Source: Gnetum montanum (taxonomy: Eukaryota > Streptophyta > Gnetopsida > Gnetales > Gnetaceae). Taken from it: a stretch of 64,000 nucleotides of DNA. How positions within the stretch are numbered: position 1 is the stretch's first letter; each line of letters starts with the position of its first letter. Location: positions 162,358-226,357 of the forward strand of contig MNCI01037811.1 in assembly GCA_015680685.1 (NCBI GenBank), read 5' to 3'. Position numbers and translations under genes: made by a program. This document shows positions 23,096 to 35,800 of this stretch, piece after piece. The notes below the pieces were generated by a model. It was given only the letters and a program-made list of their open reading frames with translations. It was not told the origin of the DNA and did not search any database.

Positions 23096-23631
23096 AATTT
23101 TCTAAATTTCTAAGCTCTAAAACACTCTTCTACTATTTTCATCTTGTTCATGGCTTTTTGGGCTTCCATTTAACCCTAATTTCACTCAAAAACTCCTTGT
23201 ACTTTGAAAGTTTTGACCAAGTCAATAGAAGTCTATGATGGTCAATAATTGCATCGAAAAGGCACCATTGATGTAGTCAACCATATTGATGAGGCCTCAT
23301 TGATGCATTTTAAAAACTCTATATATACTATTGAATACTTTAAAATTTTTTGTTATTTGCTTCATAACACAAGGGGAGTTTTTGCCATTTTTGAAAGCCC
23401 AAAACCTTCCAAAGCCCATAACTTCCTAATTGTTTGTCCAAATCACTCTGTTCTTTGATCTTGCAGCTACGAGATGTAAGCTCTTCATTGTGGGGCCCAT
23501 AAACCTTAAGGTTTCTAATGAAATTTTTTAAAAAAATTTCTAACTCCCCCAAAGGGTTAATGAATACAATGATATGAAATCATCAAATTTTGAGAGTTTA
23601 CCATGCCAACACTCTCTGAAATGACTTGTTA
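23096..23631 (+). promoter_or_regulatory. Candidate internal promoter block of element C, apparently placed in reverse
   Basis: On the plus strand: an ATTGATG/AGGCCTCAT motif region (23231-23305), a TATA box CTCTATATATAC (about 23319-23330), AAGGGGAGTTTTTGCC about 50 bp further on (near 23372), and a GTGGGG run (23489-23495). The same series occurs in the spacers of B and D but on their coding (minus) strand. C is a minus-strand element, so this block is inverted relative to its host. It sits between the N run and a single n at 23632, so a flipped contig is the simplest explanation. A 21-base string at 23285-23305 is identical to U3 of C's own LTR (19935-19955). Confidence 0.5.
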
Positions 23632-23632
23632 N

Positions 23633-24837
23633 CAAGCACATGTCCATTTTGCCCTTGCATAATCTCAACAAAGGAGTCCATGGGCCCCAATGTCGATTAA
23701 TGATCATGAAAAGTTAAGGACCAACCTGAAGAATCTATCCAAGAATTCCAACATGTCAAACTAAGACATCAACCATAACATAGAAACCAATAGTGAGGTG
23801 AGATATGGCAACATAGATGGATGACTGAGAAGGTGGGATGGAACCCCGAATTAAGGTCATAAGAAGTTCCTTATGTAGTTTGTGTTTAAAATGACCTAAG
23901 AAGATCCATCCTTAGTCTAGACCAAAACCAGCCTCTTTCAGTGACTTCGCATTACCACTCCAAGATTGATCTACCCACTCAAGAAACAAGAGTGCTTCCA
24001 CAAAACAACCACCATTCCATAAAGAGAAGAAAAGAGTAGGAACTGAGAGAGAGGGCCTTAGTTAAAGGAGACCTTCAAGCATGGGTAACATGTCTTTCTA
24101 GTCCCATATCTAGTGCTTGTTGCCCATTTATTTATCTAAGGAGTGTGCTTTGAATTCCCATCATTTTTTTATTGTTGACTTTTTGGATAGGAACCACACC
24201 ATGCAAAGACTTTAGTTGACTTCCGGTTGGTGGTTGAAATGGAATGCTAAGAAGTCCATGAAAAGACACTTAAGCACTCAAGCAAGAAAAAGAGTACAAA
24301 GAGTAGTGAGTCCCCTTGAAGTCACACCCTATACAAACATTTGAATCCTTCTTAATTTCAAAAATTTCCAAGGTCATCAATTGATTAAAAATTTCTTTAA
24401 TGAGAGGGACCTCAAACTTTTAGAACAAAGAAAACCATAGAGTTTGTTGGATGGCTAGATGACATGGAATCATTGACTGTTCCATGAAAAATAAATCATG
24501 TCATAGTCACCAAACATCAAAATTCAAAAACAAAAACTAGACATTGACAATCACAACATTAAGCACAATCCATTATTAGTAAACAACAATAGTGGCACTA
24601 TGTCTTGCAGTAATAAAGCACTTTTATTACCAGAAATAATAAAAAGTCACACTCAAACAAAACAAAGTGAAATATATATAAGAAAGTGTAAATTAATCAA
24701 GAAAGTTAAAACATACTAACAATGTTGTAAAACAAAAAAAAAATGAGAAAATCAATGAACAAAAAACCAAAGAAAAAAAAGGAAAAATCAACAAAGCGCA
24801 AAACAAAAAGTGAAAGACTGAGGAGCCATGTGGATGA
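23633..24837 (-). other. Non-coding spacer of element C between integrase and ORF3
   Basis: Homologous to the spacers of B and D in the same orientation: TTTTGCCCTTGCATAATC near 23650, TTCAGTGACTTCGCATTACC near 23937, CATGGGTAACATGTCTTTCT near 24077. No coding sequence was recognised apart from Phe/Leu-rich low-complexity frames near 24700-24900. Confidence 0.6.
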
Positions 24838-26250
24838 TTAGCATGGATGGCCATCTCCCCCATTACTGAGTTGAAAGGAGGAGATTTGAAATATTGAACA
24901 TAGTTGTCCATCCATAAAGGTATTTTTTGTACTGGCTTGCTTAGGGTAATGGAAAAGCTTCACTTGTTGGATGTTGACTAGTTGCTTTTTATTTGGGCTC
25001 TCAGGTTTGTATATGGTCATGATCCCAGAAGGAAAGGTTTTAGAAATTATGTAAGGTTCCTCTCATAATGTTTGAAACTTATTTTTCTATGGTACATGTG
25101 TGGGGTTCCAGTAGAGAACATTATCTCTTAGTTGAAATTTCACTTTTCGTATTTTGAGGCCATGACGTTGCTTGTTAAATGCCTTGTGCACATCATTCAA
25201 AGATAGGGCCATCCATCTATTTTCATCTAGCACATTTAGGTTGATCAATCATTCTCTTTATGCTAGACTCAAGTCAAGGTTTAGATCATAAGCTATTGAG
25301 AGTGTACGGAGCTCAGATTGTCTAGGCAACTTTGGAATTTTTGCATACACTAACTCGTAGGGAGAGTAGCCAATAGGGAGTTTCCATGTTGAGTGATAGG
25401 CCTAGAGGGCATGGTTGAGTTTTGTGCTCCAGTCTCTCCTATATTTGCTTATGGTCCTTTTTAGGATCTTTATAATCTCTCAGTTAGTTATCTCTGCTTA
25501 ACCATTATCTTGGGGGTGATAGGACGTTGTTAATTATGTTCAACCCCCAAGCGTTGTATCAACTTTCTAAGAGTGAAACTTGTGAAATGAGTTCCATTGT
25601 CAAAAATTAGTGCACATGGCATCCCAAACTTGTTTACAATAATTTGTGTACAAATCTAGTAGCAATGGATGATGTACAATCAGTAGTGGCTGCTACTTCT
25701 ACCCATTTTATGTAGTAGTCGACTACTACAATGATATATGCCTTTCCATTGGACATGGGTGTGATGGGACCCATGAAGTCTATGCCCCATATGTCAAAGG
25801 GATCTAGTGGTTGAATCCACTATTGAGGATCCTCCATTCACACGATCATCCCACCATCTCTTTGGCAATGTTCACAAGATTGGATGAACAGGTGGGCATC
25901 CCTGTAGATTATAGGCCAATAGTATCCTGCTATGCATCTCCCTACATAGTGGCCTTCGCAAGGCCCTTCATGAGCATCCTAGAAAATGCACAATTGATCT
26001 TCATTAGGGACACACCAATGAATTAGGCCATCGACGCACACCTTGTAGAGGTGTCCATCGATTTCCATGAAGTATTTAGCCCAATGAAGAAATTTTTGCT
26101 TCTTTCAAAAGTCAAGATCTTATGGAATCTCTTGAGTGAGAAGATAGGTGAGGATGCCATTGTACCATGTTAGTTCTACAAGCACTTGGTCATGTATTGC
26201 TCCTATAAAGAGAAGTTCATCTGGAAACTAATTAGAGAGTGAGCTCTCCT
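24838..26250 (-). pseudogene. Integrase region of element C
   Basis: Ty3/gypsy integrase in pieces. The HHCC zinc-binding part is readable (DAHEGPCEGHYV ... CEHCQ, about 25850-25985). The catalytic core starts with WGIDFMGP (near 25770), continues with FDNGTHF (near 25590) and reaches the AEITN-type glutamate region near 25500. The D, D and E positions can therefore all be found, although in different frames and between stops. The C-terminal region (SGIMTIYKPESPNKKQ, 24838-25020) ends at TAA 24838-24840. The enzyme would insert the element cDNA; this copy cannot encode it intact. Confidence 0.82.
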
Positions 26251-26329
26251 CCTCTTTATTATCCCATCATAATCAAGAGAGGTGATTAGTAAGCACATTC
26301 TCGATCCCTTTTGGATCTACCATCATGAG

Positions 26330-27720
26330 ATCAAATTCCTACAAGATCCTAATCCACCATATGATACGGGGGCTCACCATCGACTTGTTCATTAAGAAGA
26401 AGATGGCACTATGGTCCATGTGCACAAATACTTTATAACCAAGCACATGGTGCTTGAATTTTTCAAGAGCATACACCACTACCATTAATCCTTTCTCTAT
26501 GGTGGTGTAATTCAACTGCACACCAACAATGCTTCGGCTAGTACAATGGATGTAATACGAATGTTTTTTATTGTCCAATTGCATAAGAACCTCTCCCAAA
26601 TCATAATTAGATGTTTTTTTCATTATGTGAAAGGGTTTGGACTAGTTTGCTGCCTGTAGAATTGGAGTTTCTATGAGTTTTTTTTTAACTATTGGAATGC
26701 ATGTTCATACTCCTTGGTCCATATGAACAAAGCATCTTTCTTCATAAGCTTGGCTAATGGCTTTGCGATGTAAGAGAAATTCTTTATGAATCGTTAGTAA
26801 TAGCCAGTATGTCCAAGGAATGATCAAACATCTTTAACTATCATTGGTTAACATGTTATTTTCTTGGATGACCCTTATCTTCTCCAGGTCTACCTCAATC
26901 CCTTATTGTGAAATTTGGTGCCCCAATACTATGCCTTCCTAGGTCATTAGATGGCTTTTTTGCCAATTGAGCCTAAGGTTTATTTCAACACATCTTTTCA
27001 AAACCTACTCAAGGTGATCTAGGGCTTGCTCAAATTTAGTCCCATAGGTAGAGAAGTCATCTATAAAGACTTCTACCCCACTACCAATCTATAATTGGAA
27101 AATACTAAGGACTAGGTGTTGAAATGTTGCAAGGGCATTGCATAGACCAAATGGCATCTTATAATATGCAAAAGTCCTCTAGGGACTCATGAATGTTGTC
27201 TTATCTTGATCTTTTAATGTAATTTAAATTTGGTTATAGCCACTATAACCATCCAAGAAGCTATAATAGCGATGCCCAAAGATAGTGTCCAACACTTGGT
27301 CCAAAAATGGTAATAAAATATGATCTTTAAATGTTTCCATGTTCAACAGCTTGAAGTTGATGTAGACCCACCACTTTCCACCTTTCTTTGACATAATTAC
27401 GAGTGGGTTAACCCACTCACTATTTGTGATGGGACATATGAACCCTACTTTGAGAAGTTGCTTTATTTCCTCCTTGACAGTCTACTTCAATTTGGGATTC
27501 AACCATCTATGCAGCTGCCTTCCTGGCTTCATGGCGGGGTTGGTGTAAATGCAATGTTGGCATATCCTTAAATGGATTCTAATCAGCTCGAGATATGACC
27601 CAGTAAAGGCTATTGACCATTTGTTAATCATTTTCAACAACTTGTCATTTTTGTAGGAGGAAGTTTGGCATTGATTATGACTAGCTTACCATTGTTTAAG
27701 AATGCATACTCCATGCCAGT
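26330..27720 (-). pseudogene. Reverse transcriptase and RNase H of element C
   Basis: Ty3/gypsy polymerase region. The N-terminal part has EVGFIYPISDSEWV and VPKKGGKWW (near 27400-27480), then SFLDGYSGYNQI (near 27240) and PFGLCNALATFQ (near 27140). The catalytic box VFIDDFSTYG keeps both aspartates (27056-27061). RNase H lies at 26339-26623 (YDLGEVLMQ ... VVVYALEKFKHHVLG ... HMDHSAIFFL); its first acidic motif appears lost. Reading requires skipping several stops and shifts. It is the only reverse transcriptase of the Athila family in the window, and so the kind of source that A, B, D and E would have needed. Confidence 0.88.
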
Positions 27721-28023
27721 TGGTAAAGATTTCAACTCAAGGGGCTCCTGCTTGAAGTTATTGGGGATTTACAACTCTCCTCAATAGGTATTATCATCTT
27801 CATAATCAGAGAGTTGGTGATGAACTTGCTCAAGTTTATCCATGCTTTCAACATAAGCACATGCTAGGCTCTCACTTGGTTCCATGCATAATGTGTTGCT
27901 ATCTAAGTCAACTGTCAACCACAAGGTGCCATCTTGGTTTGTGGCTGACATGTACAAACACCTTTGAATATCTGTTTCTTATACACACTAATTTCATGCT
28001 TTAATGTATGTACTTTTGATGAA

Positions 28024-28473
28024 TCAAATCTTTTGCATGTAATTGCACTTGTTATCATTGTATGCTATGCATGGAATACGCTTCTTCTTTAAACATCCAA
28101 ATTCATTTTCCTTATAGATTTCCAAGGAGAGGTTCCTTATGCCCATACATGCATCAGCCATGCTTAACCAAGCCCTTCCCATAATGATGGGAAAGTCACC
28201 TTTGCAATTCTCAACCTTGATCACCAGAAAATCGGCAAGATTGGACCACCCACTAAATATAGTTGCAATGTCCTCCACTAATCCCAAAGGAATAGTGATT
28301 GACTAGTTTTCCAATTCTAAATAGATGTTGCTCTTCTTGAGAGGTGGTAGGTTCCATGCTTTGTACATGTCATGGGAGATGAGATTGACACCGAAACCAA
28401 AATTAAAAAGAGCCTTACATAACTCATGTCTAGTGATCTACAAGTAAATGAGTGGACTTCCTAGGTCAGATCT
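28024..28473 (-). pseudogene. Aspartic protease of element C, catalytic Asp lost
   Basis: Retropepsin-like domain in Athila style: SPLIYL, then the active-site region, GLVEDIATIF, ADFLVIKVENCKGDFPIIMG and RAWLS. The active-site triad region reads LFNFGFGVNLIS. The orthologous site in element E reads LLDLGSGVNLIS, so the catalytic aspartate has become asparagine (GAC to AAT). The open part is 28024-28287. Confidence 0.85.
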
Positions 28474-28869
28474 TTTTATGTGAAGACTGCCATCCTTGAT
28501 CCAATTGGAAATAGCATGATCTAACATCACAATGCAGATCTAAGGCAGCGTTTGGTTTGAAGGGCATTCAAAGGTGTTTGATGTAAAGGATGAGGGTGCT
28601 GGAGATGTAGGGTGAGTAGCCATATTAGGTTGTGAGGGTTTGAGAGGACTATTGAGGTCAGAAAATGGTCATTTCCTAGAATGATTATCTAAACCACTCA
28701 ACTAAAAGGCCGATTTTAAATTCACAACCCTTGTAGAATTTCATTGCTATGGCTGTGGAGGTAGTTTTACCCTACATGGATGGAGTAAGAGGTAACTAGG
28801 TTAAGGGTGGAGGGATGTGTGTAGACAGATGTAGAGGGTGGTATGGATATGGGTTCTCCCCTCAAGTAG

Positions 28870-30962
28870 ATGATTAATGTGTTTGATGGTACTCTGGTGG
28901 GTAATAATGATGCTAAAATGAGGCGTGGCTAGTAGAACTTCATGGAGAGACAAGTTGCTGAACATAGTATCTGTATGAAACTAGTTGCCTGTAAGGATAC
29001 TGCTGCCTTGGCAGTGGCACTTCCCACGATTGTGGTTGGTGCCATTATTGGTATTGCCCATATGGTTGTGGTGGATATCCACTTGGATAATAAGCTTATT
29101 AGTGCTGGTGGAACTACCTCAGATTTTCTTGAGAATAGTGCAATTGTCTAGGTGCTTGCCTCCTTGCTAGTCACAGATTCAATGCGTACACCTTAGACTC
29201 TCGTAAGTGTGACACCCTAGGGCAACATCTCTTTGGATGTTTGTATTGACAGATGTCACAACCATTATCATCTTTGGAGTCTATCTCCACAACTTCTTCT
29301 ACTGCAACAACCTTGCCCTTACCTCTCTGGTAGGCACGTTCAACTTCTTTTCATCTCCTACATTCACGATCAATTTTTTATTCTTTGGATGCTTATGCAA
29401 TTTTCATAGCAGTTTGGAATTTCTTATCCAAAGAGCCCCATAATTTTTCAACCTTTGTCAAAATATTAAAAACAAATTTTTGTATAGGCAAGGTTTTTCT
29501 ATTTACCACCTTGTTAAGTGGTGCATCCTCCTCATCACAAAATCGAACCTCCCTTTTTCTTATGGAAGGATCCCTATTATACTCTTATGCACTTTCATTT
29601 TCTTTTTGCCACCTAATCTATAAGCATTTGGATATGATGAGTTCTTAGTTCAAAAAGTCTTCCTTGGGCATCAACCCTAAGAGTTCTTCTAGTTTCAGCT
29701 CTGAGCCCATCTATGATGTGGTGGAGTTGTTCTATTTGAGAATATCCATGGCCAGGGCATAGTTGTAATAGAGAGTAATATTTGGCTAAGGTAGCATCCA
29801 AGGGCTCATATGTTCCTTGTTTCTAGCCTTAGATTTACCTTTTTAGGTTGGACACGCTAGAGCACTTTTGGTATTTTTCATTAAATAGCTCAAGCATTGT
29901 AATCCATCAGCAGATAGATTTTGGCTCTAAGGATCGATACTAGCTTTTAGCTTCCTTGATAAGTATCCTAGGGAAGAGCTTGAGTTTATACTAATCATTT
30001 TTAGTGTTCTATAAGGCACAAGCATCATGGAGAGCTTGTAGATATGTTTGCAGATCAAAATTATATCCTTACTCAAATCTTGGAATATTGTTCATATCTA
30101 AGCACTTGATTCGACTATCCTTCACATACCTAGTTGGAATCTTTACTACCTCTACAATGTTAAGCATGCTTCAAGTAGCCAATAAAGGCTCATCATCATC
30201 ATTATTATGTTGTCTCTGATGATGTTCTTTGTTACCCTAACATTCTTGGTAGGTTCTACAATCATTGTTGTCATGTTGATCACCTTCATCATGATTATTT
30301 ATACAATGGCTTCTATGAGAGCTAGCAGATGAAGAGGAATGTTTAGAATTAGATGAATAGGATGAAGAGGAAGGTGGATCACCACCACCACCTCTTCACT
30401 CATTATGGCCACCATCCTTAGATCCCTTGCCATTGTGATATTTACATGAGTCTCTACCTTGACTGTCACTTTTTCTTGAACCTAGTTTATGAATAGTGGA
30501 TTGCAAGTTCAAGGGCACACCCTCATCACCAATAACAAGGGGTGGAAAATCTTTATGTTGGGAATCATGAGGGGGAGGATCCACATTTTCATCTTGGTTT
30601 AGTAAGAATAAAGGGTTAGTGAGGTGTTTCCCCTTCATAAACTCATGGTGCTTCGCTTAGTGTTGATCTCTCTTGCATTGTGTTTTAGTGGGATAGTAGT
30701 CTCAAGTTTCATAACCATTCACAACATATTCTTTGTGAAGATTTGGGATGCCCAACTTTTCAAGATTTTGAAAGAGCATCCTTGGCACAAATCAATCAGG
30801 GGGTAATATGATATTTCCCTCCATGTCACGCCATCGTAGCTGCTCATCCTAGTGTAGGATGAAGGTGAAGTCTAATACATACTTATCTGGATGAGTATAT
30901 ACCACTTTACACTCTTGTGGGATCGACAGTTTGACATCTTCATGCCTATGGGAAGAAGACAT
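28870..30962 (-). pseudogene. gag of element C, decayed
   Basis: Starts MSSSHRHEDVKLSIPQEC at 30962, parallel to the gag start of E (MSSHRREVFEPLMPQES). Open pieces: 30396-30638 (linker with MKGKHLTNPLFLLNQ), 29613-29801 (gag core end: AKYYSLLQLCPGHGYSQIEQLHHIIDGLR). A zinc-knuckle-like CDICQYKHP lies near 29250-29275 and a Pro/Gln/Tyr-rich tail near 28960-29150. In-frame TAG stops are frequent. The product would form the virus-like particle. Confidence 0.83.
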
Positions 30963-31082
30963 CTTGCAAAACAAATAAAATTATAGTTATATGTTGTGTG
31001 AGAGTGATGTTGACCTTGAGTTTGTCCAATAATATTAATAATGGTCACTAATCCTAGATACTGCACATTCAATAAACAAAGT

Positions 31083-31100
31083 CCTTAGCAATAACACTAA
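31083..31100 (-). other. Primer binding site of element C (decayed tRNA-Asp type)
   Basis: TTAGTGTTATTGCTAAGG follows the 5' LTR on the minus strand. Against the E site (TTGGCGTCGTTGCCGGGG) nearly all differences are G to A or C to T, so the match is by descent and not by present identity. Confidence 0.65.
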
Positions 31101-32027
31101 TGATGAGCAATGAGGTACCCATACGTCCAACCATATGAATCATAAAGTGTTTATGCATGATCTAGTCAAATTCTATGGACTTTATAGTTTCTAATGCATT
31201 GGTATTCTAGGTAGTGAACCTTGCCCTAAGGTTGTTCATTATCTTCCTAATTACACTTGTGTAGTACAAAGGTATAGTTAAGTGAAATTGAGGCATATGA
31301 TTTTTATCATTTTATATTTTATGTTCTTTGATGCTTTGAAGGAAGAGATAAAGTAATTTAATGACTAATCTAAATTAACTAACTAACTAATCTCTAACTA
31401 ATCCTAACATAAGCATTTGGTCCCACTTTTTGTACACGTTTTGAACCCATGTATCCACTACTAGGTTACCAAGTGCTATGCCACTAGGTGCACCAAGCAA
31501 TAACGCTGCTAGGATTACCAAGCAAATACGTGTTATGCTTGAAGTGGTTGTACTTATGTATTTAATCTATCTAGCTTAGCTTGCTTAATTAGCTTAATTA
31601 TTAGAAAACATTAAATAATTAATTGAAAGCATTAAATGCATAAATAAATATCTAAACTATCTGGAATGTTGTAAGGTTTATCAAGAAGCTTATCTTTATT
31701 ACTGTACACATTGTCATGCTCAAGTACAACAATGCTTAAATAAAGATCTGTACACTCAATGACTCCTATTGCGGGCACTCAAGAGAAATATTCTAACTTC
31801 CAAATGTAAAAATTGCAAGAGTTCGGCTACTACTATCAATTTGATGCTATAAATGTGATTGGTAAGCATGTATTTATAACAAAAAATGAACCTTGCATCA
31901 ACAAGGCTGCATCAATGTAACAAATGATGCATTGACGAGGCTGCATTGATGGGGCTACGTCGATGGGGCCTAGTCAACGAGGCCGTGTCGACAAGGCATC
32001 GTCGATGTAACCAACCATGACCCATCA
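31101..32027 (-). repeat. 5' LTR of element C
   Basis: The LTR is 927 bp, TGATGA to CCATCA on the plus strand. The minus-strand TATA box is at about 31869-31879. U3 contains GTCGA(C/T)G and GGCC repeats (31925-32010). It pairs with 19063-19975. Confidence 0.92.
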
Positions 32028-32032
32028 ATTTC

Positions 32033-32290
32033 CATTTTGAAGGAATAGTAGAATATTTTAAATATTTGAGTCTTATTTATATAAACAATTACATGTGTAC
32101 AAAGTGCATCAAAGAAAGAATAGTAGGAGATTCAAGGCTTTGTATACTTTCAAAAAGAAGTGCAATGATTTAGGACTCTCGATTTAGAAGGTCGAAAAAA
32201 AATTTATACTACCATCTATCCTATTGTATTGCATGAATGTATTTTTTGGGTACCTAGACTTAGTGCTAAACTTTAAAAAGATATTGAAAG
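32033..32290 (+). pseudogene. Second LINE-like reverse transcriptase, part 2 (between element C and the LARD)
   Basis: Continues part 1 after the C insertion. Frames give an FHFEGIVEYFKYLSLIYI-like patch, which matches the conserved F-x-F-G ... FKYLG region downstream of the LINE catalytic box. LRGSKKNLYYHLSYCIA-like text and VPRLSAKLYKDIESV follow up to the LARD junction. Decay is heavy and the assignment rests on the order of motifs. Confidence 0.5.
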
Positions 32291-32872
32291 TGTAACAATG
32301 TTGCCCCGACGTTGTCCAGCACCCCAAGGAATTCATGAAGATCTAATGGATTAGGGCAGAAGACCTGGGGAATACGCCTCAAGCAAGCAAGCATCTCACA
32401 AGTGAGTGCAAGCAAAAGCATAGATTTTGAACATACATGACAATGCACCTCATGGAGGGTAACCAACTCCAAAATGAGGACCAAGCAAACAAGCACACAC
32501 ACAACCTTGTAGACAACATTGGTGGGAGGGGAGATGATGCACCTACAAGGGAAGGTGCCTCACCCCCAAATCCCTCACAATCTGGTACAAGGTGTGGCTT
32601 GGTGCCACACAAAAGATATCCAGTCTTGGCTACCTACATATCTACAACCACCGTAGAATCAAGGCCATTTAGTTCTCCATGGAGAAGAGGGGAATGAAGA
32701 GGACTTAGAAGAGAGTTGCAACAGGAGGGTGTCTTGTTGGTAGCTTGGTACCACCAAGCCGGGGTGAGTTTTCTAACACTTGAGAGTCACCCGAGGGTGC
32801 CTCAGAGTGTTCCATGACCCTAGAATCATGGGGAGAGCCCAAGAGAACCACCACTTTGGAACATCTCTCACA
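32291..32872 (-). repeat. 3' LTR of the LARD-like element
   Basis: 582 bp, reading TGTAACAATG ... CTCTCACA on the plus strand. It is the more decayed of the pair: about 35 differences have A or T here where the other LTR has G or C, against about 10 the other way. Confidence 0.92.
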
Positions 32873-32887
32873 ATCCTCCCCCACACA
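32873..32887 (-). other. Polypurine tract of the LARD-like element
   Basis: TGTGTGGGGGAGGAT on the minus strand, abutting the 3' LTR. Confidence 0.8.
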
Positions 32888-35800
32888 AAGAAGCAACATC
32901 CTCAGAGCAGAGCCTAGGATAGCTTCGAGTGTACACTTCTAAATGGGTTCAGAACTCTATCAATTCCAGGGATCCATCAACTCCTTAGATGCTAGGCTTG
33001 AAGGAAGGTACCAACCCCAACACTTGATACATCCTTCCATCCAATGCCTTGCATGAAACGCAAGGGAAAATGGAGGAAGCCCAAAGACTTCCCTTCTCTC
33101 TATGAGCGGGAGAGTCCAACCCAAAGGACCAACGTCTCTAAGGCATCCCCTAGATCCATCCCTTTTGAGGGTATAGAGACATATCTTCTTGCGTAAACCC
33201 ATACTTATGCAAGAAGATAGCTCCTCTTCCCCAAGTCCCACCAAGTTCCTTTGTGAATGGCATCTCAGCATCCATTGATTTTTTTTTTGTGGGCTCACCA
33301 AGGCCACTACCCATGGTGAGGGACTTGGGAACATCACACCAAGAGGGAGGACATGCTCCAAAGAGCCATATCTCTGCAAGCAACTCATGCTTGCCAGAAC
33401 TCCATGTTCTGCTACTTGCATCGAGACCCATGAGGTCTCACGAGTGAAACCATCCAAGCATTGATTCCACGTGCATTGGTACCATGCACATTCTCTTTTT
33501 CTCATCATGTTTGTTCAAGCTGGTATGAAGGGAGTCAAGCATGTTCTCCCTAATAAAAAAGGTACAAGGTCAGATCTTTTGAGTTTGACCTTGCTGTCTG
33601 CAAACACCAGCATCGCATACCTCAATTCATCATTCAATAGTATTTCATAACCACAACGAGAGAGAAGATCCAAAAATCTATTTCGAAACTTCTCTAAGAG
33701 GCTAACATACAACAAGCCCCAACTATCATCAACACCTCTTGTGATTGTCCAACATCAAGAATACCTGCTCGAATGTTAGAACAAGTGGAGGGTCAATTGG
33801 GTAGCCAACCCCATGACAATCCTCCATCACCTGTCTCATATCAACCATAAGCACAACATTGAATGCAATCATAATATCCCATTCATGGATTAGAATCACC
33901 CACATTTGCCACATGCAAGCTATCCTTCCCACTCCAAGTTATGGAACGAGCACCATTTTCTAAACACTAGGTCCAGGAACGAATATAGAGTCACCTCAGG
34001 GAGTAACCAAATCATGAATTCTCCGAGGAACATCAACGTTCTCAAAATTTTCATTTCCCCACTATATCAAGAATGACTGCTAGTCTCAATATCAACACCT
34101 TTCATTGGATTTCACACTTGTAGGAAGGATCCTCTTTGGGAGGTTTCTTCCATAGGTAAGTATAGTAGCCTAGCTACACCTTACCCATCATACATGCCCA
34201 AGTAGTTAATATAGCCAATAGAACCATATCGTCGAACTGTCACTAGCTGAGGGAAGACATGGGTTCACAAGTCTTACCCAAATTCAATTTTCACCTTGAG
34301 AACAACTTGAGACACCAAGCAATACATCCCCTTTGAAACTTTATCAACAGGGATTTCTGTTTCATCTTGGGAGATCTAGGTTTTGTTTCATACATCCCAG
34401 TCAAGCCCATTTACATCAATTTTTGGTGGACAAGGTTGCACCACTACCTATTATCATTCAACCCATACAATATACACAAGTCAGCAACAACATCTTGCCC
34501 ATAGGAGGACCAGGTCCTCAAGATAGTTTTACATGGAATGGGCTTTCATCAACATCATTTACAACTCAAAAACAAAATGATTCATCCCTGAAGGATTTAT
34601 AATAAGGATGGTCTACCAAAGAACCCCAACAAGGAAGTTCCTCTAAAGCCCCCAAAACTGAGAGAGTACACAAGATCATGCCTTGCTTACACGAAGAGCA
34701 ATATGTACCTTTAATTTACATCAACAACATGACCTCACAAAGGAGGTTTCATGAATTTCACTAGGGTAACAACATTCTATCTCTATGAACAAACCCCACG
34801 AGTTCACGAACATGGGACCACAGCGAGGAACAAGTCTCAAACATCAATTGCTTATAGGAGACAACCGTCTCAATACCACTTGCCTTATTATTTCAAGAAC
34901 TAAAGAGGGCATCCATTGAAATGGAGAATGATCCCTCATAAAATTAAGGATTCACCAAGTAATATCATGATCAAATCTACTATCCCACTAGGGAGGTGAG
35001 AACACCAACATGAATTAACATCACACTAGGGACATGGGACAATACATCCGGGAGGGACTATGTGATACATCAGTGTACATAAGGGACAAAGTACACAAGA
35101 AAATTCAACAAGACACCATAGCCTATTAGGCACAATGAGTTCCCTATCATGGAATCACACCATAGACCATGAAAGCACCAATAAGTCCCAATCTATGAGA
35201 GTGCAGCATAGCCCTCCAAGGCACCAAAAGCAATTAGTCACGAGAGCCCACCAACATGCACAAATCATTAGAATCCCCCAATCATGAGAGTGTCGACTCA
35301 AGTGTTTTGAGCACATTCAAGCCCACAAAGCAAGGCCACCAAGAGAAATCACAATTTTTGTATCTATAACATCATTTATTCAAGGATGGACCACCATCCC
35401 AACGTTTGGACAACTGCACCACGATTGCTTCCAAAATGGAAGAGCAAGTCTAGGTGCCATACCCAGAACTCAACTCAAATCCACTGCTAGACATCACATT
35501 GATTTGAATTTCAGTCTTCCATTTTAATTCACATGGCCACAATGAACCACCTGTTATTAAGAATAAGCACATCAAACTGATTTGTTTATGTATTTTAAGC
35601 TACATACCACTATTGATCATCTATGGACAAGATCGTGCCAGTCCAGGAACACAAGAGAATGTGTTCCCAAGATTTGTCCTGTCTCAATGACATTCACCAA
35701 GCACACACCATCCAAGCATGCCAACATCATCAAGAACACATGGCACCAGTTCAAGAGCACAATGGGCAAGGACATGCCCTGGTCCATTTGTTACAACACT

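Larger units (their letters stand above)
19063..32027 (-). mobile_element. Element C: near-complete Athila-like Ty3/gypsy element with ORF3
   Basis: About 12.97 kb on the minus strand, including a 597-base gap. In transcription order: 5' LTR 31101-32027, tRNA-Asp-type primer site, gag, protease, reverse transcriptase, RNase H, integrase, non-coding spacer, ORF3, polypurine tract, 3' LTR 19063-19975. A perfect 5-bp target duplication ATTTC flanks it (19058-19062 and 32028-32032). Protease motif style, primer site and the downstream extra ORF place it in the Athila group of Ty3/gypsy. Comparison of about 360 bp of the LTRs gives about 10 percent difference. All coding regions carry stops and shifts. 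It is the only copy here with pol. Confidence 0.93.

Noticed and set aside
22489-23238. A 249-codon ORF spanning the gap.
   Set aside because: It consists mostly of N-coded X residues and is an artefact.
24693-24911. Phe-rich small ORF as a membrane protein.
   Set aside because: The hydrophobic stretch is the complement of an A-rich low-complexity run in the spacer of C.
32960-33508. 182-codon minus-strand ORF in the LARD-like element as a real gene.
   Set aside because: No recognisable domain, odd Trp/Cys-rich composition, and it lies in an element with no other coding signal; chance is likely. Kept only as a note in the internal-region entry.
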